Assembly (NCBI GenBank): GCA_963726995.1
Contig: CAVSEP010000005.1
Coordinates: 310,001-374,000 of the forward strand
Source: DAIDKA01 sp963726995
Lineage (GTDB): Bacteria > Pseudomonadota > Gammaproteobacteria > Steroidobacterales > Steroidobacteraceae
DNA length: 64,000 nucleotides
Direction of reading: 5' to 3'
The position numbers were made by a program, and so were the translations under genes. Under the pieces are notes generated by a model. The model saw only the letters and a program-made list of their open reading frames with translations. It was not told the origin of the DNA and did no database searches. Shown here piece by piece: positions 9,184 through 16,861 of this stretch; the stretch's first letter is position 1; every line of letters begins with the position of its first letter.

Positions 9184-9232
9184 CAGGTAGTTTCGCGCGC
9201 GCCCATCACTACGGCGGCCCCGATTGCAATCT

Positions 9233-9246
9233 ACCTACTAGTAGGT
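9233..9246. promoter_or_regulatory. Perfect 14-bp palindrome, probable TetR-family operator
   Basis: ACCTACTAGTAGGT is a perfect inverted repeat, 54 bp upstream of the MAPEG gene, in the 116-bp gap after kdgK. The four-gene operon that follows ends with a TetR-type regulator, and such regulators commonly bind short palindromes in their own operon promoter. Binding by the regulator at 11119 is inferred. Confidence 0.6.
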
Positions 9247-9299
9247 TAGTGTTTTTCCGGTCTTGGAAAACCTTACCGTTCAACCTCCAGGAGCGTGCC

Positions 9300-9695
9300 G
9301 TGACTACTGAACTGTATTGGCTGACGTTGACGCTGTTGATGACCGCACTGTTCTGGCTGCCCTACGTCCTGGATCGTCTCGCGGTGCGCGGGATGGTGCC
9401 GGCGCTGACGGATACCCGACCCGAGTCCGGCGGCCCGCATTCACTGTGGGCCCAGCGCGCCATACGGGCGCATCAGAACGCGGTCGAGAATCTGGTGATT
9501 TTCGTCCCCGCGGTGCTGATCGCCCAGCTGCTGCACATCTCCACGCCGGCGACCCGGGCGGCCGTCATCGTCTATTTCTTTGCGCGACTGGTGCATTTCC
9601 TGGTGTACACGGCGGGTGTGCCGGTGGTGCGGACCCTGGCATTTGCGGTCGGTTGGGGCGCGCAGATCGTGATCATCCTCGCCGTGCTGCGATGA
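9300..9695 (+). CDS. MAPEG-family integral membrane protein
   Basis: Small membrane protein of 131 residues with four predicted transmembrane helices: YWLTLTLLMTALFWLPYVL, the region around VENLVIFVPAVLIAQLL, AAVIVYFFARLVHFLVYT and the C-terminal LAFAVGWGAQIVIILAVL. RAHQNAVENL is the typical MAPEG signature (glutathione transferase/eicosanoid-metabolism superfamily); in bacteria the substrate is generally unknown. GTG 9300 was chosen because an AGGAG sits about 7 bp upstream; the longer open frame has no ribosome-binding site. Its stop overlaps the next gene (ATGA). Confidence 0.88.
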   Translation: MTTELYWLTLTLLMTALFWLPYVLDRLAVRGMVPALTDTRPESGGPHSLWAQRAIRAHQNAVENLVIFVPAVLIAQLLHISTPATRAAVIVYFFARLVHFLVYTAGVPVVRTLAFAVGWGAQIVIILAVLR

Positions 9696-10414
9696 AACTG
9701 ATGGGCAATGCGAACCGCGACCGGCCGGTGATACTGATCGCGGGCGCGGCTGAGGGACTTGGTGCCAGTATCGCGGCGCTGTTTGCGTCGGATCACGACG
9801 TGCTGGGTCTGGCGCGCACGGATCAGGCGGCGGCGGCCATCGGCCGCCTGGTGGAGCGGCACGGGGGATCCTATACACACCGGCACTGCGATCTCACGGC
9901 GGCGGATGAGGTTGCTGCGGCCGTGTCTGGCTGGACCGACCGGATCAATATCGTGGTCCACAACGCCAGTGCGTTTCTCATGGGGCCCTTTGAACAGACA
10001 TCCGCCACCGACTTCGAGAGCGCGTGGCGCGCCACCTGCTTCAGCGCATTCCTCATTGCCCAGGCGACCTTGCCTCACATGAGTGCCAGGCAGCAGGGCA
10101 CATTCATTTTTTCAGGTGCCACGGCGAGCCTGCGCGGCGGATCGGCGTTCGCCGCATTCGCATCGGCGAAATTCGCGCTGCGCGGGCTGGCACAGTCGCT
10201 GGCTCGCGAATATGGACCAAGAGGCGTGCATGTCGCCCACACGGTTCTGGACGGCATCATAGACAGTCCCAAGACCCGCAAGCGGCTTGGGCCGGCGACG
10301 GCTCCGCGGATGGATCCCGATGCGATCGCGGCGGCGTACCGTCACCTGGCCCTCCAGCCCCCCGGGGCCTGGACCCATGAGCTGGATTTGCGTACCTCGG
10401 CGGAACGCTTCTGA
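9692..10414 (+). CDS. Short-chain dehydrogenase/reductase (SDR) with Phe at the catalytic Tyr position
   Basis: Predicted NAD(P)-dependent oxidoreductase, 240 residues, Rossmann fold. The coenzyme motif is IAGAAEGLGASIAALF (GxxxGxG variant GAAEGLG), with NASAF in place of NNAG. The catalytic region reads GGSAFAAFASAKFALRG: the usual Tyr of YxxxK is Phe (FASAK), while Lys is kept. This subgroup, with GPRGVHVAHTVLDG following, is known among divergent SDRs. The start at ATG 9692 overlaps the MAPEG stop by 4 bp, implying coupling. Substrate unknown; redox or electrophile metabolism is suggested by the operon. Confidence 0.85.
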   Translation: MKLMGNANRDRPVILIAGAAEGLGASIAALFASDHDVLGLARTDQAAAAIGRLVERHGGSYTHRHCDLTAADEVAAAVSGWTDRINIVVHNASAFLMGPFEQTSATDFESAWRATCFSAFLIAQATLPHMSARQQGTFIFSGATASLRGGSAFAAFASAKFALRGLAQSLAREYGPRGVHVAHTVLDGIIDSPKTRKRLGPATAPRMDPDAIAAAYRHLALQPPGAWTHELDLRTSAERF

Positions 10415-10427
10415 GGGGAGCAGAAAA

Positions 10428-11117
10428 ATGTTGCCCGATGAAAGGATCAATGCCGATTTCCAGCGCCGCGTGGTGCTCGACACCCACGCCATGAGCTGGG
10501 TGCCTTCCCCACAACCCGGAGTCGAGCGCCGCATGCTCGATCGCATCGGCGGCGAGATTGCGCAGGCCACCTCGCTTGTACGGTATGCCCCCAACAGCGT
10601 ATTCCCACGGCATCAGCATGCCCGCGGTGAGGAGTTCCTGGTGCTTGACGGCGTATTCTCGGATGAACATGGAGACTATGCCGCCGGCGCCTACGTGCGC
10701 AATCCGCCGGGCAGCGAACACGTACCGCGCAGCGTTCCCGGCTGCACCATACTGGTCAAGCTGCGACAGATGCCGGCGGGCGAACAGCAGGCCGTGGCGA
10801 TCGACACGGCAAGCGGGCGCTGGGAACAGTGCGCCGCGAGTGGGCATGAGCAGCAAACGCTGTACGCCAGCCAGATCACGGGCGAACGGGTAACGTTGGA
10901 ACGACTCGCGGCCGGTACCGACCTTGTGCAGGACTCGTGTGCCGGGGGTGAGGAGCTGTTTATCCTGGCGGGTGTGCTCGAGGATGAAAACGCCAGCTAC
11001 GGCGCCGGCACCTGGATCCGAAATCCGGCCGGGTATCGCCGCCGGTACCGGTCGACGCAGGGCGTGACTTTCTGGTGCAAGCGCGGACATCTTCCGCCTG
11101 CCGGGCAGCCGCTTTGA
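10428..11117 (+). CDS. ChrR-like double-cupin protein
   Basis: 229 residues made of two cupin repeats. Repeat 1 (about 45-115) reads APNSVFPRHQHARGEEFLVLDGVFSDEHGDY with the metal-type His-x-His and Glu, then AAGAYVRNPPGSEH. Repeat 2 (about 145-220) reads GEELFILAGVLEDENASYGAGTWIRNPAG but lacks the HxH pair. The fold matches the anti-sigma ChrR cupin domain; no N-terminal zinc anti-sigma domain is present, so it is probably an enzyme or sensor and not an anti-sigma factor. A GAGGGGAG ribosome-binding site lies about 9 bp before ATG 10428. Third gene of the operon, 1 bp before the TetR gene. Confidence 0.8.
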   Translation: MLPDERINADFQRRVVLDTHAMSWVPSPQPGVERRMLDRIGGEIAQATSLVRYAPNSVFPRHQHARGEEFLVLDGVFSDEHGDYAAGAYVRNPPGSEHVPRSVPGCTILVKLRQMPAGEQQAVAIDTASGRWEQCAASGHEQQTLYASQITGERVTLERLAAGTDLVQDSCAGGEELFILAGVLEDENASYGAGTWIRNPAGYRRRYRSTQGVTFWCKRGHLPPAGQPL

Positions 11118-11118
11118 C

Positions 11119-11736
11119 ATGAGAAAGCCTGCGTCGCTGCGTCACTCCGATACCGCCGCTCAGATACTGGATGTCGCCGAGAAGCTGATCCAGACCGGCG
11201 GCTACAGCGCATTCAGCTACCGCGACATCGCCGACGCCCTGCAGATCACGACGGCTAGCATCCACTACCACTTCAAGTCGAAAGCGGATCTGGGCAAGGC
11301 CGTCATCGACCGCTACAGCGAGAGGGTATCCGCCGCACTTGCCGCCACCGCGGCCGACCAGTCCATGACCTCGACGGAAATGCTGGATTTCTACTGCCAG
11401 CCGTACCTGCAGTTCGCGAGAACTGCGGATCGCATCTGTCTGTGCGGTGCCCTGGCGGGTGAGCTGCCCGCCCTGCCCATGGCGATGCGCGCCCGTGTCG
11501 AGAAGTTCTTCGTGTCGCACCAGGATTGGCTGGCCGCGATGCTCAAGCGTGGCGTTGCCCGCGGCGAGTTTGCCCTGACCGCACCGGCGCCGAAGCTGGC
11601 CCGCATGATCTTCGGCGCACTGCAGGGCGCATTGCTGGTCAAGCGCGTCACCCACGACATGTCGCAGCTGCTGGATGTCATCGCGGCGGTAAAAGCCCAG
11701 CTCTCGGCGCAACCAGTGAGGGTGATCCGGGGTTAG
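11119..11736 (+). CDS. TetR/AcrR-family transcriptional regulator
   Basis: 205 residues. N-terminal HTH at about 15-60: ILDVAEKLIQTGGYSAFSYRDIADALQITTASIHYHFKSKADLGKAVID, the standard TetR DNA-binding domain. The rest is a helical ligand domain containing RICLCGALAGELPALP, similar to TetR members responding to electrophiles or quinones. Last gene of the MAPEG-SDR-cupin operon, so likely autoregulated through the palindrome at 9233-9246. Its stop overlaps the convergent gene's stop by 4 bp. Confidence 0.9.
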   Translation: MRKPASLRHSDTAAQILDVAEKLIQTGGYSAFSYRDIADALQITTASIHYHFKSKADLGKAVIDRYSERVSAALAATAADQSMTSTEMLDFYCQPYLQFARTADRICLCGALAGELPALPMAMRARVEKFFVSHQDWLAAMLKRGVARGEFALTAPAPKLARMIFGALQGALLVKRVTHDMSQLLDVIAAVKAQLSAQPVRVIRG

Positions 11737-12287
11737 GGGCTGGCGCGAAGTGCGCGCATGCGGCTGCCGAGAATGGTCGCCGCAGGTCCAACGATGAAGT
11801 AGGCAATGCGATACCAGGTGGGCAGGCTTTCATGGCCCCACCACGTCATGGCCGTCACGCTCAGCAGCATCATCGCGGCCAGCACGAGGGGCGCCGCGCG
11901 TCGCAACCGCGCCGCGAAATATCCGATGAGCACCACCACTGGAAATGTGGCGAACATGCCCAGCGGGTTGTAGGCAGGCGCGCCGGACGCCGACGCGCTC
12001 GCCATGGACCCATTGACGATGAGCTCGGTGACCCCGACGGCGATATACGCCAGGAGCGCCACACCGACGGTAGCAATCCACGCCGGATTCGTGAGCCGAG
12101 ACCACAGCAGGGGCGCAGTGGAGGCGCCGATCTGGCGCAGGTACCAACTGCGGGCGGCAGCCGGGGACGCCATATTTGCGCGCATCGCATACTCCTCGGC
12201 GAGATCGCCCAGCAGCGCCTCACGCTGCGTGCGAGGCGCAAGGCAGGAAAACGCCCACGTTGCCAATGTCAGGTGGTGGTGACGCAT
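11733..12287 (-). CDS. Membrane protein with permease-prefix-like N terminus, partner of PadR
   Basis: 184 residues. The N-terminal 55 residues (REALLGDLAEEYAMR ... AARSWYLRQIGAS) look like the permease prefix domain often found in front of FtsX/MacB-type permeases in PadR-linked operons (from memory). Four probable transmembrane helices follow (WIATVGVALLAYIAVGVTEL, MFATFPVVVLIGYFAA, APLVLAAMMLLSVTAM, a last one near IAYFIVGPAATIL). No FtsX permease domain is present. The start overlaps the PadR stop (ATGA), so the pair is an operon. Function unknown. Confidence 0.72.
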   Translation of the reverse strand: MRHHHLTLATWAFSCLAPRTQREALLGDLAEEYAMRANMASPAAARSWYLRQIGASTAPLLWSRLTNPAWIATVGVALLAYIAVGVTELIVNGSMASASASGAPAYNPLGMFATFPVVVLIGYFAARLRRAAPLVLAAMMLLSVTAMTWWGHESLPTWYRIAYFIVGPAATILGSRMRALRASP

Positions 12288-12619
12288 CAGGTGACCTGCA
12301 GGCCTTTGAGGCCGGCACTCATTTTCGAGATGATTTCATGGGTATTGCGCAACGCGCCTTCTCCCTCGGCCGTCATGCGGAAGTAGCGCTTCGCGCGGCC
12401 GCCGCGCTCGGCGGTGGGTTCCCCGGTAAAGGATCTGATGTGGCCCTTGGACTCCAGTCGCACCAGCGTTGCATAAACGGCGCCGATTGAAATATCGCGC
12501 CCGGTCGCGCTCTCGATTTCCCGGCGGACCGTCATGCCGTAGGCATTGGCGCCAAGCCGCATCACGGCGAGCAGCACGATGTGTTCCAGGGAGCCGAGCG
12601 GCTCTTGCTGTTTCTTCAT
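12287..12619 (-). CDS. PadR-family transcriptional regulator
   Basis: About 110 residues. Winged-helix PadR fold: LGSLEHIVLLAVMRLGANAYGMTVRREIESATGRDISIGAVYATLVRLESKG, then the wing and RAKRYFRMTAEGEGALRN. ATG at 12617-12619 (MKKQQEPLG) was chosen; the frame extends 7 codons further, but that part lies inside the operator palindrome at 12621-12639. It is divergent from the VOC gene and overlaps the downstream membrane protein by 4 bp. Confidence 0.9.
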   Translation of the reverse strand: MKKQQEPLGSLEHIVLLAVMRLGANAYGMTVRREIESATGRDISIGAVYATLVRLESKGHIRSFTGEPTAERGGRAKRYFRMTAEGEGALRNTHEIISKMSAGLKGLQVT

Positions 12620-12620
12620 A

Positions 12621-12639
12621 TGTTTTATAATATATAACA
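12621..12639. promoter_or_regulatory. AT-rich palindrome, probable PadR operator
   Basis: TGTTTTATA-A-TATATAACA is a 19-bp inverted repeat with one mismatch, immediately upstream of the PadR start codon, in the gap to the divergent VOC gene. PadR proteins often bind AT-rich palindromes of the ATGT...ACAT type at their own promoter. It is notably AT-rich for this genome. Confidence 0.55.
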
Positions 12640-12679
12640 AATGCGCAATGCAGGAAATCCCTGATTCACGGGACTCGCC

Positions 12680-13069
12680 ATGATCAACTACGTGATGGTC
12701 GGAACCAATCGCTTCGATGAAGCGGTGTCATTCTACGATGCGCTGCTGACCGACATGGGCGCCACCCGCGTGGGCGCTGCCACTGAAAGGTACGTTGCCT
12801 GGGGATGGGGCATCGGGACCGCCATGTTCATCGTCAACAGGCCCTACAATCAGCAGCAGGCCACCATCGGTAACGGTTGCATGGTGGCCTTTGATGTCGC
12901 GACTCCCGAGTTGGTGGATGCGCTGCACGCCAAGGCCCTGGCGCTCGGTGGCAGCAGTGAGGGTGATCCGGGGCCGCGCGGCGAACATCTGTACGTGGGC
13001 TATTGGCGGGACCTGGATGGCAACAAGGGTAACTTCATCTGCTACAGACAGATGAGCCCGGCAACTTAA
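12680..13069 (+). CDS. VOC-superfamily (glyoxalase/bleomycin-resistance-like) protein
   Basis: 129 residues with the two beta-alpha-beta-beta-beta halves of the vicinal oxygen chelate fold: MINYVMVGTNRFDEAVSFYDALLTDMG at the start and GEHLYVGYWRDLDGNKGNFIC at the end, the classic C-terminal strand with DLDGNK. These are metal-dependent lyases, dioxygenases or resistance proteins; the substrate cannot be read here. It is divergent from PadR, with a 60-bp gap from the PadR start. Confidence 0.85.
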   Translation: MINYVMVGTNRFDEAVSFYDALLTDMGATRVGAATERYVAWGWGIGTAMFIVNRPYNQQQATIGNGCMVAFDVATPELVDALHAKALALGGSSEGDPGPRGEHLYVGYWRDLDGNKGNFICYRQMSPAT

Positions 13070-13086
13070 GAACGGCTACAGCAGTC

Positions 13087-13587
13087 CTAAGCATTGAACG
13101 CAGCATGGTAGGTGACGAGGCCTGCGGGGTGCGATGAGTCGAAGGCAAGGGCCTGAAAGTACTCCGCTGGCACGCCGGCCAGGAGCAGGTTCGGTTCCGC
13201 GTTGAAGCCGAAGCGCCCGTAGAAGGCCGGCTCGCCCAGCACCACGCAACCCGCGGCGCCCCGTTCGCGCAGAGTACCGAGTGCTTCCCGCATGAGTTGC
13301 GAGCCCACGCCGCGTCGCTGAAATTCCGGCAGCACCGAGATCGGGCCAAGTCCGAACCAGCCAGTCGCGCCGTCGGATAGGGCGACCGGCGATACGGCCA
13401 CGTGGCCGATCATTGCGCCATCCGTCTCGGCGACGAGAGAGATTGCGAGCTTGCCGGCTTCGCGCAGGGCGTTGACGATGTGCTGTTCGGTGTGACTGGT
13501 GTGCGCTGCATCCAGGAAGGCGCGCACTGTCAGCGCTTCGATGACCGGTGCATCAGCCGGCGTCTCACTGCGGATTCTTATGCTCAT
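13087..13587 (-). CDS. GNAT-family N-acetyltransferase (YhbS-like)
   Basis: 166 residues. The acetyl-CoA binding motif A is LGPISVLPEFQRRGVGSQLMREAL (Q/RxxGxG/A). GCVVLGEPAFYGRFGF follows, which is characteristic of the YhbS/COG3153 group. The acceptor substrate is unknown. The start lies 10 bp downstream of the small ORF at 13598-13690 on the same strand, so it may be transcribed with the antitoxin-like gene. Confidence 0.88.
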   Translation of the reverse strand: MSIRIRSETPADAPVIEALTVRAFLDAAHTSHTEQHIVNALREAGKLAISLVAETDGAMIGHVAVSPVALSDGATGWFGLGPISVLPEFQRRGVGSQLMREALGTLRERGAAGCVVLGEPAFYGRFGFNAEPNLLLAGVPAEYFQALAFDSSHPAGLVTYHAAFNA

Positions 13588-13597
13588 TCGTCGCGCA

Positions 13598-13690
13598 CTA
13601 AGGACCCGATGACGGCTCGGTGTCAGGTTCGCTGGCGGAGTTCTCAGGCAGGCATTTGCGAACTACGTTGGCAGCGAGTATGTCGATCAC
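13598..13690 (-). pseudogene. 30-codon ORF in the toxin position, possible PIN-toxin stub
   Basis: A GTG start (13688-13690) overlaps the stop of the antitoxin-like gene (GTGA). The product begins VIDILAANVV, loosely like the first strand of a PIN domain (hydrophobic run then Asp), and stops after 30 residues. The overlap and position are what is expected of a toxin gene, but the length is about a quarter of a normal PIN toxin. It may be a decayed toxin or a chance ORF. Confidence 0.3.
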
Positions 13691-13920
13691 GATCGTCCGG
13701 CCGTTCGTATCCCTCGTACCTCGGCAGCGGTGATGGACGGCCGACTCGAACGGGTGCGGCTCAGCTGGCGAAACAAGCGTTCCCGTCTGGTTTGCAGCTC
13801 CCGCTCGCGCACGGCCCGGCGCATCAGCGCCGTGATGACGGCGCTTTTGTTCTGATCGCTGAAGGCTTTGTCGAATGCTGCCTTCACTTCATCGGGTACG
13901 CTGAATTTGACGGTGGCCAT
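13687..13920 (-). CDS. Ribbon-helix-helix antitoxin-like protein
   Basis: 77 residues from the ATG at 13918-13920, preceded by AAGGA at good spacing; an ATG 9 bases earlier is possible but badly spaced. MATVKFSVPDEVKAAFDKAFSDQNKSAVITALMRRAVRE is a ribbon-helix-helix DNA-binding unit (beta strand then two helices) typical of VapB/RHH antitoxins. The C-terminal half is Arg-rich, the usual toxin-binding tail. No intact toxin gene follows. Confidence 0.7.
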   Translation of the reverse strand: MATVKFSVPDEVKAAFDKAFSDQNKSAVITALMRRAVRERELQTRRERLFRQLSRTRSSRPSITAAEVRGIRTAGRS

Positions 13921-14061
13921 TGCCGACATCCTTTGTTGAAATCTTCAACGACCAAATTCTAGGCGGGTCGCCAAGGCGTCATTGGCGATTTCGGGGGGGG
14001 GATTTGGGTCAATTTCTGGCCAGGCTTGCGCAGAGGATCGATCTGGATATAATCACAGTAT

Positions 14062-14077
14062 CTGTATAAATAAACAG
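14062..14077 (+). promoter_or_regulatory. SOS box (LexA operator)
   Basis: CTGTATAAATAAACAG matches the gammaproteobacterial CTG-N10-CAG LexA box, 8 bp before the lexA start codon. It gives autoregulation and, since the following genes are closely spaced, DNA-damage induction of imuA-imuB-imuC. No second box is seen in the 48-bp lexA-imuA gap. Confidence 0.9.
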
Positions 14078-14085
14078 GTACCGAC

Positions 14086-14709
14086 ATGTCCGACCTGACA
14101 CCCCGCCAGACCGAGATTTTGCGCCTGATCCAGCACTGTATTGCCGAGACCGGCATGCCGCCCACCCGGGCCGAAATCGCCCGGGAACTGGGGTTCCGCT
14201 CGGCCAATGCGGCCGAAGAACACCTGCGCGCCCTGGCGCGCAAAGGGGTGATCGCCCTGGTGCCGGGGACTTCGCGGGGCATCCAGCTGAAGGACACCAT
14301 GCGGGAGCAGTTCGGTCTGCCGCTCATCGGCCGGGTAGCCGCCGGCAGTCCCATCCTCGCCGAAGAGAACATCGAGGCGCACTACAAGATCGATCCCTCC
14401 ATCTTTCAGCCGCGTCCGCACTACCTGCTGAAGGTGGTGGGCATGAGCATGAAGGATGTGGGCATCCTGGATGGCGACCTGGTGGCCGTGCACCGCACGC
14501 CGGATGTGCGCAGTCGGCAGATCGTGGTGGCGCGTCTGGAGAACGAGGTCACGGTGAAGCGCTACCGGCAGGAAGGCTCGGTGGTGTGGCTGATGCCCGA
14601 GAACGAGGACTTCGAGCCTATCCGCGTGGACCTGAAGGAAGAACCGCTGCTCATCGAGGGCATCGTGGTGGGCGTGCTGCGCCAGGGCCGGACGGCCGGC
14701 CTCATGTAG
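14086..14709 (+). CDS. lexA: LexA repressor
   Basis: SOS response repressor and self-cleaving protease, 207 residues. N-terminal winged helix: LTPRQTEILRLIQHCIAETGMPPTRAEIARELGFRSANAAEEHLRALARKG. The cleavage site Ala-Gly is in GRVAAGSPIL. The catalytic Ser is in VVGMSMKDVG (Ser121) and the Lys in NEVTVKRY (Lys158), giving the Ser/Lys dyad. It is preceded by its own SOS box and followed by imuA after 48 bp. Confidence 0.98.
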   Translation: MSDLTPRQTEILRLIQHCIAETGMPPTRAEIARELGFRSANAAEEHLRALARKGVIALVPGTSRGIQLKDTMREQFGLPLIGRVAAGSPILAEENIEAHYKIDPSIFQPRPHYLLKVVGMSMKDVGILDGDLVAVHRTPDVRSRQIVVARLENEVTVKRYRQEGSVVWLMPENEDFEPIRVDLKEEPLLIEGIVVGVLRQGRTAGLM

Positions 14710-14757
14710 CCGCTTCATTAAGGCGGTCGCGCCGCGCTTTATTTCTACAAGGCAGCC

Positions 14758-15426
14758 ATGTCCATCAATGTTCTGGCCCGGCTGCTCGAACACCCGGGTA
14801 TCTGGCGCGGTCGCAGTCTCACTCGCATCGAGACGCGCCCCTCGGGTTTTCCCGAACTCGATGCACGCCTCGCAGGTGGTGGCTGGCCCAAGGTGGGTCT
14901 GGTGGAAATCCTGGCCACGCATCTGGGCAGTGGTGAGCTGCGCTTGCTGCTGCCGCTGCTGGCCGCGGTGACGCATCAGCCCCAGGCCCGTTGGTGCACC
15001 TGGATCGCGCCGCCCCTGACTCCCTATGCGCCGGCCCTGGCCGCACAGGGCGTGAATCTGGCGCGCATCCTGGTGGTGCGGGCATCGAAGGCCCCGCGGT
15101 GGGCCCCCGAATGGGCCACCGAACAGGCGCTGATTTCCGGTGCCTGCGATGTCGTGCTCACCTGGATCACCCAGCCCTTGAAACCCCGCATCGTGCGACG
15201 CCTGCAATTGGCCACGCAGCGGGGACGCACGCTGGCCTTTCTGCTGCGACCCTGGACCTCGCGCATCGCACAGGAACCCTCCCATGCGCTGCTGCGCTTG
15301 GGCATCGAACCTCAAAGCCAGGGCAACCGCAGTGGCGTGCGCTTGAGCATCCTCAAGAGCCGGGGTGGGTGCGTGGGGCAGTGGTGGCTGGACCTGGATG
15401 CCACACGGGCCGTTGCGGGTGTTTGA
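14758..15426 (+). CDS. imuA: ImuA, SOS mutagenesis accessory protein (RecA-like)
   Basis: 222 residues, the RecA-related ImuA of the lexA-imuA-imuB-dnaE2 cassette. The N-terminal segment TRPSGFPELDARLAGGGWPKVGLVEILATHLGSGELRLLLPLLA corresponds to the RecA-like P-loop region without a good Walker A, as is usual for ImuA. ARILVVRASKAPRWAPEWATEQALISGACDVVLTW continues the fold. Known role: supports error-prone translesion synthesis with ImuB and ImuC/DnaE2. It ends 2 bp before the imuB ATG. Confidence 0.92.
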   Translation: MSINVLARLLEHPGIWRGRSLTRIETRPSGFPELDARLAGGGWPKVGLVEILATHLGSGELRLLLPLLAAVTHQPQARWCTWIAPPLTPYAPALAAQGVNLARILVVRASKAPRWAPEWATEQALISGACDVVLTWITQPLKPRIVRRLQLATQRGRTLAFLLRPWTSRIAQEPSHALLRLGIEPQSQGNRSGVRLSILKSRGGCVGQWWLDLDATRAVAGV

Positions 15427-15428
15427 GC

Positions 15429-16861
15429 ATGTCTGCGCGGATGATTCGAAAATCGCTTCCAGCGCAGCCAGCGGCCGCCGCCCCGATGCAACTGGCGCTG
15501 GCGGTACCACCGGCGGGATCTCCACCACCCCCAGGACCGGTGGATCAGCCGCAGCGCGCTGCGGGGATCCGGGAGCTGTGGCTGGGAGTGCATTTATCGC
15601 AATCTGATCCGGCCTTGCTGCAGCGTCTGGCCGTGCTTGCGCAGCGGTTCACGCCCCGGGTGAGTCTGGAACCCCCCGATGGGCTGGTGCTGGAAGTGCA
15701 GGGCAGTCTCGCCTTGTTCGGCGGTGCGCCAAAACTGTACCGCGCGTTTCGTGCGGGTTGTCAGGCCGCGGGCTGCCGCGCCGGTACTGACCCTGGCGCC
15801 GACACCGCTGGCGGCCCTGGCGGGGGCCCGCAGCGGCGTGTCCTTCAAGGTACTGGATCAGCAGCACCTGGTGAGCGCGGTGAGTCCCTTGCCACTGGTC
15901 GCACTGCGCTGGCCGCCGCAGGTGCTGCAGCGGCTCTCCAAATTGGGCGTGTTCCGCGTGGGGCAGGCCCTGCGATTACCCCGGGCGGGTTTCGCGCGAC
16001 GCTTCGGTCGTGAACCTTTGCAGATGCTGGACCAGCTCGTGGCCCGCAGCGTGGAGCTGCGTGAGCCGTTTCGTGTCCCGGAACGCTTCCGCGCCAAGCG
16101 CCAGTTCGTGCGGGAGCGCGAGGATCATGCACAGATCGTGCAGGCCCTGCAGCCGCTGCTGGAGAAGCTGGCGAAGTTTCTCGAGGCACGCCAGTGCGGC
16201 ATCACCCGTCTCACCTGTCGGCTGCAGCACCGCAACGGAGTGCACACCGACTGCGTGGTCAGGCTGGCGCAGCCGGAAAGTTCGGCGGCGCGCTTGCTGG
16301 AATGGTTTGCGGAACGCTTGGGCAAGACCGCCTTGCCCGGACCGGTGCGTTCCCTGGAGCTGCGATCCGGGCCGTTACAGTCGCGCGCTCCGATGCATGA
16401 GGCGCTGTGGCAGCCCGGCGAGCATGGCGGGGGCGCTCAGGCGGGAGCCCTTCCTGGCTCACTGGAGTTCATTGAGCGACTGCGCATGCGCTTAGGAGAG
16501 CTGGCGGTGCACGGCCTCAGTTGCCGGGACAGCCATTGTCCGGAAGGCGCGTCCCGGCCGCTTTCTCCGGCGGATCCTGATTTCCAGCGGGCAACAGCTG
16601 CGGCGCGGGTCGGATACGCCGGCGCGGCCGCTGTGGCTGCTGGAGGAGCCGCAGCAGCTGCGTGAGCAGGCAGGCTGGCCGCAACTGGACGGGCCGCTGC
16701 AGCTGCGGCATGGACCCGAGCGCATCGAGAGCCAGTGGTGGGAGGCGCCGGGCGTGGCGCGCGATTACTACCATGCCACCGATGTGCACGGCATCGCGGT
16801 GTGGGTATTTCGCGAGCGCGAGCCCCCGCATCGCTGGTTCCTGCATGGTCTGTCAGGATGA
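15429..16861 (+). CDS. imuB: ImuB, catalytically inactive Y-family polymerase (two frame changes)
   Basis: Adaptor protein of the mutasome: Y-family polymerase fold that links ImuC to the beta clamp. The coding signal starts at ATG 15429 and moves frame near 15770 and again near 16545-16575, each time by +1. Recognisable parts: RELWLGVHLSQSDPALLQRLAVLAQRFTPRVSLEPPDGLVLEVQGSLALFGG, then LGVFRVGQALRLPRAGFARRFGREPLQMLDQL (helix-hairpin and little-finger regions), and the C-terminal DUF6504-like RIESQWWEAPGVARDYYHA ... WFLHGL. Combined length is about 475 residues, as expected. The frame changes are probably sequence errors. The stop overlaps the imuC start (ATGA). Confidence 0.88.
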
